A stretch of DNA of 64,000 nucleotides from Alishewanella jeotgali KCTC 22429 (GTDB lineage: Bacteria; Pseudomonadota; Gammaproteobacteria; Enterobacterales; Alteromonadaceae), in assembly GCF_000245735.1 (NCBI RefSeq), contig NZ_AHTH01000009.1:62001-126000 (forward strand). The letters run 5' to 3'. Under the pieces are notes generated by a model that saw only the letters and a list, made by a program, of their open reading frames with translations, ran no database searches and was not told the DNA's origin. Numbering within the stretch: position 1 is the stretch's first letter; every line of letters starts with the position of its first letter. The position numbers and the translations under genes were made by a program. This document shows, piece after piece, positions 1 through 8,469 of this stretch.

Positions 1-343
1 CTATATGCGCGGCCGTACGCTAAATGATGCCTTTATTATTCTGGATGAAAGCCAGAATACCACCATCGAGCAGATGAAGATGTTTCTAACCCGCATCGGT
101 TTTAGCGCTAAAGCCGTGATCACCGGTGATGTCACGCAGGTCGACTTGCCCCGCGGTCAGTATTCAGGCCTGAAACATGCGATTGATGTGCTCAGTGCCG
201 TGCCGGAAATCAGCTTTAACTTCTTTAATGCCAAAGATGTGGTGCGCCATCCGATAGTGCAGCGCATTGTGATGGCCTATGAAGCCTATGAAGCGGCGCA
301 ACCAAAAACTGAAGAGCCAGCACGTAGCGGGAGTCGCCGATGA
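1..343 (+). CDS. ybeZ: PhoH-family ATPase YbeZ (5'-truncated by window edge)
   Basis: C-terminal part of a PhoH-like P-loop ATPase; the reading frame is open at base 1, so the gene begins outside the window. The visible 113 residues carry the Walker B region ([11 protein letters not shown]) and the family stretch [10 protein letters not shown]; the Walker A is outside. YbeZ is linked to rRNA maturation together with YbeY and binds it in E. coli. The stop overlaps the start of the next gene by four bases (ATGA), which implies translational coupling. The last ~20 residues are a polar, low-complexity tail. Identity is well supported by sequence and by the ybeZ-ybeY-ybeX-lnt order. Confidence 0.93.
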   Translation, partial: YMRGRTLNDAFIILDESQNTTIEQMKMFLTRIGFSAKAVITGDVTQVDLPRGQYSGLKHAIDVLSAVPEISFNFFNAKDVVRHPIVQRIVMAYEAYEAAQPKTEEPARSGSRR

Positions 344-801
344 GTATTATCCTGGATTTACAACTGGCCAGCAGTGCTCAGGATCTGCCTGACACAACTC
401 AGTTTCAAACCTGGCTGGACGCGGCCATCTTGCCGTTTCAGGAGCAGGCTGAGGTCACAATCCGGGTTGTGGATGCCGCAGAGAGCCAGCAACTGAATCT
501 GCAATACCGCGGCAAAGACAAACCGACTAATGTGCTGAGTTTTCCGTTTCAATGCCCTCCCGGTATTGAGCTGCCGCTGCTTGGCGATCTGGTGATTTGT
601 GCGCAAGTCGTTGCTACGGAAGCAGCTGAGCAGGGCAAGCCGCTGGCGTCACACTGGGCACATATGGTGGTGCACGGCTGCTTGCATTTATTGGGATTTG
701 ACCATATAAATGACGCTGATGCTGAGCAGATGGAAGCAGAAGAAATTCAGATTCTGCAGCAACTTGGTATCAGCAACCCCTATTTACTGGATGAAATCTG
801 A
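340..801 (+). CDS. ybeY: Endoribonuclease YbeY
   Basis: A 153-residue UPF0054 protein, normal length for YbeY, a single-strand-specific metallo-endoribonuclease needed for 16S rRNA 3'-end maturation and 70S quality control. The zinc signature is visible near residues 110-121 as [11 protein letters not shown], with three histidines. The conserved [10 protein letters not shown] and LGDLVI segments are also present. The ATG overlaps the phoH stop, so it is the second gene of a coupled operon. Nothing unusual. Confidence 0.96.
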   Translation: MSIILDLQLASSAQDLPDTTQFQTWLDAAILPFQEQAEVTIRVVDAAESQQLNLQYRGKDKPTNVLSFPFQCPPGIELPLLGDLVICAQVVATEAAEQGKPLASHWAHMVVHGCLHLLGFDHINDADAEQMEAEEIQILQQLGISNPYLLDEI

Positions 802-832
802 TGTTCAATTGTTATGGAGCTAAAGTTCACTG

Positions 833-1702
833 ATGAGTGACGACAATCCCCACTCTAGTCGCGGCTCTGCGTCGCGTAGCTGGTTAGAACGTATTGCCAG
901 CATTTTTAGCGCAGAGCCACAGGATATCTCGGATCTGGAAGACATTATCAGCGAAGCCGCCGTACGCGAGCTGATTGATACCGATACCAAGAATATGTTG
1001 CAGGGTGTATTGGACGTATCCAATATGCGGGCCCGCGACATTATGATCCCCCGCTCCCAGATGGCCACGCTGGATATCGAGCAACCGCTGGCCGAAGTCC
1101 TACCCATTCTGCTGGAAAACAATCACAGCCGTTATCCGGTGGTAAATGAAGATAAAGACCATATCGAAGGCATTCTGATAGTCAAAGATCTGCTGCAGTA
1201 TGCACTGGACCTCAGCAATACCGATTGGCAGTGGCGCGATCTGGTGCGCCCGGCGGTCATCATCCCGGAAAGTAAGAAAGTCGATGCCCTGCTGCGGGAA
1301 TTCCGGCAAAAACGCTACCATATGGCAATCGTCGTGGATGAATACGGTGGCGTTTCCGGCCTGCTGACGATTGAAGATATTCTGGAGCAAATTGTCGGCG
1401 AGATTGAAGATGAGCACGACGATGAAGAAGAGCACGATATCAAGAAGATGGCTTCGCGGGTTTTTCAGGTGAGCGCTCTGACGCCACTGGATGAATTTAA
1501 CGAAACCTTTGGTACCCAGTTTGACGAGGAAGATGCCGATACCATTGGCGGTATTGTGTTGCATGCCTTTGGCCATATGCCAGCAAAGGGCGAAGCGATT
1601 ACGCTGGGCGATCTGACCTTTAAAGTCAGTAAAGCCAATAGCCGCCGCCTGATGCAGTTACAGGTGATCCGCTCGCGCCCGAGCGAAGCAGAAGGAAGCT
1701 AA
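833..1702 (+). CDS. ybeX: CorC/YbeX, CBS-domain protein
   Basis: A 289-residue soluble CorC/HlyC-family protein (E. coli YbeX is 292). Two CBS domains span roughly residues 65-190 ([14 protein letters not shown], then [24 protein letters not shown]), and a C-terminal transporter-associated CorC_HlyC domain follows an acidic linker of D/E residues. Originally linked to Mg/Co efflux with CorA, YbeX is now also linked to ribosome metabolism, in keeping with its neighbour ybeY. There is a short 31-bp gap after ybeY. Its TAA stop (1700-1702) touches the probable start of lnt. Confidence 0.94.
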   Translation: MSDDNPHSSRGSASRSWLERIASIFSAEPQDISDLEDIISEAAVRELIDTDTKNMLQGVLDVSNMRARDIMIPRSQMATLDIEQPLAEVLPILLENNHSRYPVVNEDKDHIEGILIVKDLLQYALDLSNTDWQWRDLVRPAVIIPESKKVDALLREFRQKRYHMAIVVDEYGGVSGLLTIEDILEQIVGEIEDEHDDEEEHDIKKMASRVFQVSALTPLDEFNETFGTQFDEEDADTIGGIVLHAFGHMPAKGEAITLGDLTFKVSKANSRRLMQLQVIRSRPSEAEGS

Positions 1703-3249
1703 TCATCAAAGCGCTGTGGTCCCGGCCCTGGTTGGTTGCCGTCAGTTTACTGCTGGCCGGTTTAGCCAATACTCTGGCCTTCGCTCCCTATACCCTCTGG
1801 TGGTTGCCGCTATTAACGCTGGCCTGGTTTAGCGCAGCCATTGCCAACAGCACCACCCCGCGCCAGGCCGCGGGCTATGGCTTTAGCTATGGTGTCGGTT
1901 GGTTTGGGCTAGGCATCAGCTGGGTACATGTCAGTATCGACCAGTTTGGCGGTTTGCCGCTGGCTGGCAGTCTGAGTTTAATGGCGCTATTAGTCGCCTA
2001 TCTGGCACTGTTTCCGGCCTATACCGCCTGGCTCAGTCGTCGCCTGCTGGGCACTCTCTCCTTACCACTGCTGCTAATGGCGTGCTGGACCCTTAGTGAG
2101 TGGCTGCGCAGCGTATTGCTTACTGGCTTTCCCTGGTTATCGCTCGGCTACAGTCAAACGGATTCACTGTTCAGGCACTATGCGCCGCTGCTGGGTGAAA
2201 TCGGTATCAGCGCCGTGCTGGTTTTTATCGCCGCCAGTCTGGCCAATCTGCTACAGCGTCTCTCCTGGCCTGCGCGCTGCTGGCCAGCCGTAGTCAGTGT
2301 ACTACTTTGCCTGCTGAGCCCACTGCTGGTGCAGTTTAAAGGCTGGCACCACAATAACGAGCAGTTAAGTGTGTTGCTGGTACAGGGCAATGTGCAGCAG
2401 GAGCTGCGCTGGGTGCCGGAGCAGGAATGGCCGACCATGCTGAAGTATCTGGATCTGACCCGGCCGCATCTGAGTCAACACCAACTGGTGATCTGGCCGG
2501 AGGCTGCCGTGCCGCGTATTGAACCTCTGGCCGATGACTTTCTGGAGAACCTGGATAAATCAGCGTTTTATAGCGATACCGCGGTCATTACCGGCATTAT
2601 CGATTACAACCTGAAAACCCAGGAAGCGTGGAATAATCTGATTGTATTGGGTAAACAAACTGCCGATGCCAATAGTGGTCACTATTTCCATGGCCACGCC
2701 AACCGCTTTAGCAAACATCATTTACTGCCGATTGGCGAATTCGTGCCATTTGAGAGCTTTCTGCGCCAGCTGGCACCGATTTTCGATTTACCGATGAGCT
2801 CTTTTAACCGCGGCAGCTATGTGCAACCCAACCTGACTGCCAATGGCTTTCATTTATTGCCTGCGATCTGCTTTGAAATTGCCTTCCCGGCGCAGATCCG
2901 CGCCAATCTGACCAGCGAGACCCAGCTGTTACTGACCGTCAGTAATGATGCCTGGTTTGGCGATAGCATAGGCCCGCATCAGCACCTGCAAATTGCCCGT
3001 ATGCGGGCACTGGAATTTGGTTTACCGCTGTTACGCGCCACCAATAATGGCATCACCGCGACCATAGATGCCGATGGCCAGATCCGGCAACGCGCGCCGC
3101 AGTTTTCTGAGGCGGTGATCAGTGACAGCATGCAGCTGACAGATGCAGCAACGCTGTATAGCTTGCTGGGAAACAGTCCGCTGTACTTGTTTTGCCTGAT
3201 ATTACTGGTGCTGAGCTGGTATAAACGCCGCGTTAACAGCGGCGTTTGA
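1702..3249 (+). CDS. lnt: Apolipoprotein N-acyltransferase (non-ATG start)
   Basis: Inner-membrane enzyme that adds the third acyl chain to lipoproteins. An N-terminal multi-helix membrane region (about residues 10-205) precedes a periplasmic nitrilase-like domain with the expected catalytic residues: E in WPEAAVP, K in SKHHLLPIGEF and C in AICFEIAFP. A last membrane helix is near the C terminus. No ATG or GTG lies where the protein should begin. A GAAGGAAG Shine-Dalgarno inside the end of ybeX is followed by ATC codons at 1702 and 1705 in frame, then CTG 1714 and TTG 1732. Starting at 1702-1705 gives a basic N terminus before the first helix and a stop/start overlap with ybeX. The start is therefore inferred; the shortest defensible CDS is 1732-3249. 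Confidence 0.88.
   Translation: MIKALWSRPWLVAVSLLLAGLANTLAFAPYTLWWLPLLTLAWFSAAIANSTTPRQAAGYGFSYGVGWFGLGISWVHVSIDQFGGLPLAGSLSLMALLVAYLALFPAYTAWLSRRLLGTLSLPLLLMACWTLSEWLRSVLLTGFPWLSLGYSQTDSLFRHYAPLLGEIGISAVLVFIAASLANLLQRLSWPARCWPAVVSVLLCLLSPLLVQFKGWHHNNEQLSVLLVQGNVQQELRWVPEQEWPTMLKYLDLTRPHLSQHQLVIWPEAAVPRIEPLADDFLENLDKSAFYSDTAVITGIIDYNLKTQEAWNNLIVLGKQTADANSGHYFHGHANRFSKHHLLPIGEFVPFESFLRQLAPIFDLPMSSFNRGSYVQPNLTANGFHLLPAICFEIAFPAQIRANLTSETQLLLTVSNDAWFGDSIGPHQHLQIARMRALEFGLPLLRATNNGITATIDADGQIRQRAPQFSEAVISDSMQLTDAATLYSLLGNSPLYLFCLILLVLSWYKRRVNSGV
3223..3247. terminator. Hairpin at convergent ends of lnt and the Lon-like gene
   Basis: Perfect 9-bp stem AAACGCCGC / GCGGCGTTT around a 7-nt loop (GTTAACA), overlapping the last lnt codons. 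It lies between two convergent genes and is flanked by short T or A runs, so it could end transcription in either direction, but the U-tract is weak. Confidence 0.5.
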
Positions 3250-3267
3250 GTTACTGACAGTAGCAGC

Positions 3268-5658
3268 TTATTCTTCGCTACTGCCGTTAACGATTTCGGC
3301 GATTTCGGCAAGCCGCAACAAAGCCCGACCATTAAGTGATTTTTTCGGATACTGACCGCGGTTATTACGTTCACCTGCGACTTCACCGGTTAATAGCTCC
3401 AACGCCTGATCCACGGTTTTGACGGTGTAAATATGGAACTGCCCGGCAGCAACCGCAGTCACCACATCCTGATCCAGCACCAGATTTAACTGATTACTGG
3501 CCGGAATAATCACCCCTTGCTCACCAGTCAGGCCTCGTGACTGACAGAGCCGGAAATAACCTTCAATTTTTTCATTCACGCCGCCTATTGCCTGTACCTG
3601 ACCATATTGGTTAATCGAGCCGGTCACTGCCAGACTTTGCCGGATTGGAATCTCGGTAATGGCCGAGATCAGGGCACAGACTTCAGCCAGTGAGGCGCTG
3701 TCACCGTCAATGTGGCCGTAGGACTGCTCCATTGCAATATTCGCGCTTAAGGTCAGCGGAAAATCGCGGGCATATTTGGCCCCCAGATAACCGGTTAGTA
3801 ATAATACACCCTTGGAGTGGATCGCTTTACCCAGCTCCACCTCTCGCTCGATATCCACTACGCCACTGGAACCGGCGAATACCGTCGCGCTGATCCGCGC
3901 TGGGGTACCGAAGGCGGTATCACCGATTTCCAGTACCGTCAGGCCATTGATCTTACCGACTGCCAGGCCGTCAGTATCAATCAGAATATGCCCTTCCTGA
4001 ATATCTTCTAAAAACGCCTCACTGATGCGGCCGGTGCGGTATTTTTTCCCTGCCAGCGCCTGGCGGACATGCTCACTGGTAAGTTGTTCGGCCTGTTGCT
4101 GCCGGGCAAAAAAGCAGGCTTCACGCACTAACTCCAGCACGTCGGCAAAACGGGCAGACAGCTTACGCTGATGTTCAGCCTGACGGAAACTAAACTGTAA
4201 TAGCTGCTGCAGCCCGCAGCTACTTAACGACTGCAAGCCCATTTCCTGTAATTGCAATTGAATTTGCGCTGCCATATCGCTTAAGGTTTGCGGCAAATAT
4301 GGTAAATAGTGTTCAAAATCAGCTAATACCCGGAATAACTCATTAAATTCTTCGTCGAAATCCTGCACTAAATAGTACAGATCACGCGACCCCAACAACA
4401 CCACCTTAACGCTGAGTGGGATGGCGCGCGGCGTAATAATAGTTGAGTTCGTCACCGCATGATCGCTAAGGGTATCAATCACCACTTCACCGGCCTTTAA
4501 TGCCAGTTTTAACGCATCCCACACGGCGGGCTGGGTTAATAGCCGATCGGCATCCAGGATCAGATAACCGCCATTGGCTTTGTGCAGGGCACCGGGGCGG
4601 ATCATCCGGTAATTGGTAAATAAAGAACCTCCGGCCGAGCTGTATTCCACCCGGCCAAACAGGTTGCCATAGCTGGGGTTGGGTTCAAAAATAATCGGTG
4701 CGCCAGACATCGTCTCATGATGCACCAGCACATTAGGCACAAACTCTTCAATAAAGATTTCGCGGCTAACCGGCTCCTCACCCTTCTCGCCTTCCGACTC
4801 ATCCGGCAGCAGCTCCATTACCGCTTTCACCAGTTCCGGCCGCATCTCACGCAGGTATTTTAAGACCCCCAACTCGGCATTGTAGTGATGCTCCAGCTTT
4901 TTCAGCATCGGCTTAATCGCTTGCTCAATGGTATCTTTGCGCAGCGCCCGCAAATTCTCCGACAATTCCCGCTTCCACTGCGGCAACTCCAACAGCTGTT
5001 CGTTGAGGATGGTTTCCAGCTCCGATACCAAATCATAGAAATACTGCCGCTGCTCTTCAGATAGCTTAGTAAATTCCTGATCATTCAAAGGCTTGCCATC
5101 AATGATTGGCGAAAAGCTCACCGCACCGTTTTCTTCGTATAACACAACCTGCTTTTCCAGCGCTTTCTTTTCAACCTGTTCGATAGCCTGTTCATAACGT
5201 TCGTCAAAGGCCCGGTGAATGGCTTTTTTCTTGCGTTGATAGCCAGGGTTATCAAAGGCGGCCGGAAAGGTATCCAGCAAATCATCAATCAGACTTTCCA
5301 GCTTTTTGACCAGTACCCGGCCTTCACCCGGTAGTAAACGCAGCGTAATGGGTACCCGTTCGTCATCAAAATTGTTCAGGTAGCACCACTCTTCCGGCGT
5401 GGCTTTTTCACTGGCGGCCAGCTGCAGAATTTCCTGTACCAGCGTAAAGCGCCCCAAAGCCGGCTCCCCCATCACATAGAGGTTATAGCCCGGCATATCC
5501 ATCCCAATGGCAAACTCCAGTGCGGTTCGGGCGCGGTCCTGACCGATAAAGGCGGCTGGAACAGCAGGTTGCTGCAGAATGTGGGAGACCAGTACTGAAT
5601 CCAGTTGCGGGCCAAGTTGTGCCGGCGTCAATGCCAGTTGCTGCTGTAATTGCGTCAT
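3268..5658 (-). CDS. Lon-family ATP-dependent protease (AAA + S16 protease domains)
   Basis: A 796-residue protein of the Lon-like family related to E. coli YcbZ/LonH but longer (YcbZ is 586), lacking the Lon N-terminal substrate domain. Near residues 35-75 there is an AAA-like nucleotide-binding start (FIGQDRARTALEFAIGM, GEPALGRFTL, an atypical Walker A). A long charged helical insertion follows (about residues 120-300), then Walker B-like GGYLILDADRLL. The C-terminal peptidase domain has the Ser-Lys dyad: Ser in GDSAS and Lys in GGVNEKIEG. It converges with lnt and diverges from the small gene at 5795. Function is degradation of unknown substrates; the individual substrate cannot be read from sequence. 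Confidence 0.88.
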   Translation of the reverse strand: MTQLQQQLALTPAQLGPQLDSVLVSHILQQPAVPAAFIGQDRARTALEFAIGMDMPGYNLYVMGEPALGRFTLVQEILQLAASEKATPEEWCYLNNFDDERVPITLRLLPGEGRVLVKKLESLIDDLLDTFPAAFDNPGYQRKKKAIHRAFDERYEQAIEQVEKKALEKQVVLYEENGAVSFSPIIDGKPLNDQEFTKLSEEQRQYFYDLVSELETILNEQLLELPQWKRELSENLRALRKDTIEQAIKPMLKKLEHHYNAELGVLKYLREMRPELVKAVMELLPDESEGEKGEEPVSREIFIEEFVPNVLVHHETMSGAPIIFEPNPSYGNLFGRVEYSSAGGSLFTNYRMIRPGALHKANGGYLILDADRLLTQPAVWDALKLALKAGEVVIDTLSDHAVTNSTIITPRAIPLSVKVVLLGSRDLYYLVQDFDEEFNELFRVLADFEHYLPYLPQTLSDMAAQIQLQLQEMGLQSLSSCGLQQLLQFSFRQAEHQRKLSARFADVLELVREACFFARQQQAEQLTSEHVRQALAGKKYRTGRISEAFLEDIQEGHILIDTDGLAVGKINGLTVLEIGDTAFGTPARISATVFAGSSGVVDIEREVELGKAIHSKGVLLLTGYLGAKYARDFPLTLSANIAMEQSYGHIDGDSASLAEVCALISAITEIPIRQSLAVTGSINQYGQVQAIGGVNEKIEGYFRLCQSRGLTGEQGVIIPASNQLNLVLDQDVVTAVAAGQFHIYTVKTVDQALELLTGEVAGERNNRGQYPKKSLNGRALLRLAEIAEIVNGSSEE

Positions 5659-5794
5659 CTAGTGCCTTAACAATAAAGGTAAGTTTTTTATATAGTAACA
5701 AAAAGCCGGTTACTGCGCTGTAGGCTGTCGCTAAAGTTTTCTGTGCTAACGCCGATAAGCTGGTAAGTGCGATAACTGTTAACCGGAGTATCAG

Positions 5795-6070
5795 ATGAAC
5801 GAGCGCGACTGCCTGCAAAAAATCCGTAACCTGGGGGTGCGCCTGCAGGAGCTGGAGCTGGCCAGACCGCAGCCTGGCAAATCCTATACCTCGGTAGCGC
5901 TGGACTTTTTGTTTAAAGAGCACCAGTTAGAACGGCCGACCGGTGCACCGCTGGATCATACGCTGCGCACCCTTGGTAAAGCCCTGATGGAGCGGCATCA
6001 GCTGAAATTTCAGCGCCTGGATGCCTCAGCCATTGTGGATTACTTCTGTCGTTATTACCGGGTGCATTAA
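5795..6070 (+). CDS. Small protein of unknown function
   Basis: A 91-residue soluble protein that I do not recognise. It is polar, probably mostly alpha-helical (LQKIRNLGVRLQELEL near the start), with no signal peptide or membrane segment. ATG 5795 is preceded by AACCGGAG with reasonable spacing. It stands alone between the divergent Lon-like gene and the cysteine-repeat operon, with a hairpin 14 bases after its stop. Codon use resembles its neighbours, so it is probably a real gene; no function is claimed. Confidence 0.6.
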   Translation: MNERDCLQKIRNLGVRLQELELARPQPGKSYTSVALDFLFKEHQLERPTGAPLDHTLRTLGKALMERHQLKFQRLDASAIVDYFCRYYRVH

Positions 6071-6083
6071 CAACCACCTAAAC

Positions 6084-6109
6084 CGGGCGTCAACGCAGAC
6101 TGACGCCCG
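6084..6109 (+). terminator. Hairpin after the small gene
   Basis: Perfect 9-bp GC-rich stem CGGGCGTCA / TGACGCCCG with an 8-nt loop, starting 13 bases after the preceding stop codon. No T-run follows, so termination, if it occurs, may be weak or need Rho. Confidence 0.45.
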
Positions 6110-6246
6110 TCCTGTCATGTCGCCAACGATTTAGACCGCATCGACTTCCCTGAAACGCGTTTCTGTCTTAGTATTACTTCATACCTAGTCCGCTTAGTTG
6201 TCAGCGCGGGCCTTTTGCAATACACCGTTATGCTGGAGATAATGCA

Positions 6247-6723
6247 ATGAATAAACTGAATAAAGCCCAATTGACTCTCGCTTTGGGTGCCATAACCTTG
6301 GCATCTGGCAGTGCCCTGGCGGATAGTAACCCGTTTCAGGCGCAGCAACTGAGTATGGCCTATCAAGTGACCACCCAGGACAATACCGGGGTTAAGGTTA
6401 AGGTAAAAGAGCAAGCCACCGATAAAGCCAAAGAAATGAAATGCGGTGAAGGCAAGTGTGGCGAAGGCAAATGCGGCGCCGAAATGCAGCAAAAAATGGC
6501 GGATGCCAAAAAGCAGGCTGCCGACAAAGCCAAAGAAATGAAATGTGGCGAAGGTAAATGCGGTGAAGGCAAGTGCGGTGCCGAAATGCATAAAGCCGAT
6601 GCCAAAGCTAAGGCCGCTGAAGCTAAAGCTGCCGGTCAGGAAAAAGCCGCTGATGCCAAGAAAAAAGCCAGTGATAAAGCCAAAGAAATGAAGTGCGGCG
6701 AAGGTAAATGCGGCTCTATCTAA
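6247..6723 (+). CDS. hvfA: Cysteine-repeat precursor peptide, HvfA/bufferin type
   Basis: A 158-residue exported precursor. A Sec signal peptide occupies about residues 1-25 (cleavage near SALA). The mature part is almost only K, A, E, D, G, M and C, with eight cysteines at residues 66, 71, 76, 100, 105, 110, 150 and 155. Five lie in EGKCG motifs and three in EMKCG, arranged as three blocks that begin DKAKEMKCGEGKCG. In Haemophilus HvfA, EGKCG cysteines are converted by the HvfB/HvfC pair into oxazolone/thioamide groups that bind copper(I); related bufferins use the same enzyme class. The next two genes encode exactly those partners. A strong GGAGAT ribosome site precedes ATG 6247. Modification and metal are inferred from family knowledge. 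Confidence 0.9.
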   Translation: MNKLNKAQLTLALGAITLASGSALADSNPFQAQQLSMAYQVTTQDNTGVKVKVKEQATDKAKEMKCGEGKCGEGKCGAEMQQKMADAKKQAADKAKEMKCGEGKCGEGKCGAEMHKADAKAKAAEAKAAGQEKAADAKKKASDKAKEMKCGEGKCGSI

Positions 6724-6729
6724 CGCCAA

Positions 6730-7578
6730 ATGAAACCACTCGCTCACTTTAGTAGCAGCAGCGCAGGCCTTGGCCTGCGCCGCGAGCTGCTGCCAGAACT
6801 GTTAGCAGATAAGCCGGCTATCATCGATTTCTTTGAGGTTGCGCCAGAGAACTGGTTACCTTATGGCGGTAAACTGGCGAAAGACTTTCGGCAACTGACC
6901 GAACGCTATGCGTTTTTTTGTCATGGCCTGTCGTTAAATATTGGTGGCCCGGACCCGTTGGATCTGGATTTCTTGCAGCAGTTAAAACACTTTCTCGACC
7001 AGCATCAGATCCTGCGCTATAGCGAACATCTGAGTTATTGCGCTGCCGACGGCCATCTGTATGACCTGATGCCGATCCCCTTTACTGAGGAAGCGGTACA
7101 TTATGTGGCGGCCCGGATTAAACAGGTGCAGCAGATCCTGGAGCGGCCGTTGATTATCGAGAATGTCTCCTACTATGCCGCGCCAGCACAGCAATTAAGT
7201 GAACTGGAATTTCTGTTAGCCGTGCTTACGGAAGCCGACTGCCCGCTGCTGCTGGACGTAAATAATATCTATGTCAATTCCATCAACCATGGCTACGATG
7301 CCGGTGCCTTTTTAGCTGCGATGCCAAGCGAGCGCATTGCCTACTACCATATTGCCGGACATTACCAGCAAGCGGCCGACTTACTGATTGATACCCATGG
7401 CGCTGCCATTCCTGATCCGGTTTGGCAATTGTTGCGCCTTAGCTATCAGCAGCATGGTGTAAAACCGACCTTATACGAGCGCGACTTTAATATCCCGCCG
7501 CTGGCCGACCTTTGCCAGGAACTGTCGCAGATTAAGCAGTTGCAGCAAGTTGCCAGCCCGAGACCAGCCGCAGTATGA
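6730..7578 (+). CDS. hvfB: DUF692 multinuclear iron oxidase (HvfB-like)
   Basis: A 282-residue TIM-barrel protein of the DUF692/MbnB-like family (MNIO), non-haem iron enzymes that oxidise cysteines of ribosomal peptides. Metal-ligand-type segments are visible in order: FFEVAPENW, FCHGLSLNIGG, YSEHLSY, LIIENVSYY, LLLDVNNIYVN, YYHIAGHY, DTHGAAIPDPVW and TLYERDFN. It starts six bases after the hvfA stop and overlaps the next gene by four bases, so the three genes form one operon. Cytoplasmic, expected to act on the EGKCG cysteines before export. Confidence 0.92.
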   Translation: MKPLAHFSSSSAGLGLRRELLPELLADKPAIIDFFEVAPENWLPYGGKLAKDFRQLTERYAFFCHGLSLNIGGPDPLDLDFLQQLKHFLDQHQILRYSEHLSYCAADGHLYDLMPIPFTEEAVHYVAARIKQVQQILERPLIIENVSYYAAPAQQLSELEFLLAVLTEADCPLLLDVNNIYVNSINHGYDAGAFLAAMPSERIAYYHIAGHYQQAADLLIDTHGAAIPDPVWQLLRLSYQQHGVKPTLYERDFNIPPLADLCQELSQIKQLQQVASPRPAAV

Positions 7579-8336
7579 CTGAGCCTACAACCCCTAACTT
7601 ACAGCAAACCCAACTGGCGTTCGCCCGGGCCATTCGCCACCCCCAAGAGCCCTATGCGGAGCAGACAGTGCCAACAGCACGGCTGCAGATCTATCAGCAG
7701 CTGTTCTTCAATAATGTCAGCGGCTTTATCGATAATGCCTTCCCGGTGCTCAGCACCCTTTATCAGCCCGATGCCTGGCTAAGCCTGAAACAACGCTTTT
7801 TCGCCGATTATCGCTGTCACTCGCCCTATTTCTTGCATATTGCCCAGCAATTTGTCGATTTTCTGCAGCAATATCAGCCCGCTGCCGCCGATCCGCCGTT
7901 TTTAGCCGAACTGGCCCATTACGAATGGGCTGAGCTTTATGTCGGGACACTAGCCATCACATCAGCACAGCAGGCCGTTACACCGGCACAACTAATGTCG
8001 GCCAGGTTAAGGCTAACCGAAGCCAGCCTGTTAGCCGTATACCAGTATCCGGTACAGCACCTGAGCCCGGATTATCAGGTTAACGAACCCGGACCAGGCC
8101 AGGCCTTTCTGATCTACCGCGATTGGCAGGATGAAGTGATCTTTGTGCAGTTAAATCAGGCCAGCTTACTGCTGTTACATCAGCTGACGGAGCAGCCGGG
8201 ACAAACCTTGCCACAACTGACTGCCAGCCTGGCACTACAACTCGCGCCCTACAGCGCAGCGCAACTGACCGAATTTGCGCTACCCTTACTGACAGAGTTG
8301 GCCGTTAAGGGCGCTCTGCTGCACGATGGCGGCTAA
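7575..8336 (+). CDS. hvfC: DUF2063 partner protein (HvfC-like)
   Basis: A 253-residue protein with an N-terminal DUF2063 domain (about residues 8-100: QTQLAFARAIRHP, RLQIYQQLFFNNVSGFIDNAFPVL). The Pfam label says DNA-binding, but in HvfBC and MbnBC systems the C protein is the peptide-binding partner of the DUF692 enzyme. The ATG overlaps the hvfB stop (ATGA), typical for obligate partners. No DoxX-like or sigma-factor gene, often found in such operons, is adjacent here. Confidence 0.9.
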   Translation: MTEPTTPNLQQTQLAFARAIRHPQEPYAEQTVPTARLQIYQQLFFNNVSGFIDNAFPVLSTLYQPDAWLSLKQRFFADYRCHSPYFLHIAQQFVDFLQQYQPAAADPPFLAELAHYEWAELYVGTLAITSAQQAVTPAQLMSARLRLTEASLLAVYQYPVQHLSPDYQVNEPGPGQAFLIYRDWQDEVIFVQLNQASLLLLHQLTEQPGQTLPQLTASLALQLAPYSAAQLTEFALPLLTELAVKGALLHDGG

Positions 8337-8416
8337 GTTGGCCTTGTCGCCTTAGCCGGCCCAACTTGAATTTTTTTCATCTTGATTGGAAAAACTTTCA
8401 CACCAAATGGATAGCC

Positions 8417-8424
8417 AGACGTCT
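8417..8424. promoter_or_regulatory. MetJ-box-like octamer before the MTHFR-like gene
   Basis: The octamer AGACGTCT is exactly the MetJ operator consensus. It sits 45 bp before the next start codon and just upstream of a TATACT hexamer (8434-8439), where a bound repressor would block a promoter. MetJ normally needs two or more adjacent boxes; the flanking octamers match only about 3-4 of 8, so the site is a candidate only. Confidence 0.35.
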
Positions 8425-8469
8425 AAATAGCTGTATACTTATGCTATCAGGTTTTGGAGTAACAGCATT

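Noticed and set aside
6247-6723. Metallothionein
   Set aside because: Cysteines are in a regular EGKCG/EMKCG array with a Sec signal and DUF692/DUF2063 genes follow, which fits the modified-peptide family, not metallothionein.
6115-6747. 210-residue frame antisense to hvfA, rich in F, L and G
   Set aside because: Mirror of the K/E/A/G-rich repeats on the opposite strand; no ribosome site or signal of its own and it runs over the operon start.
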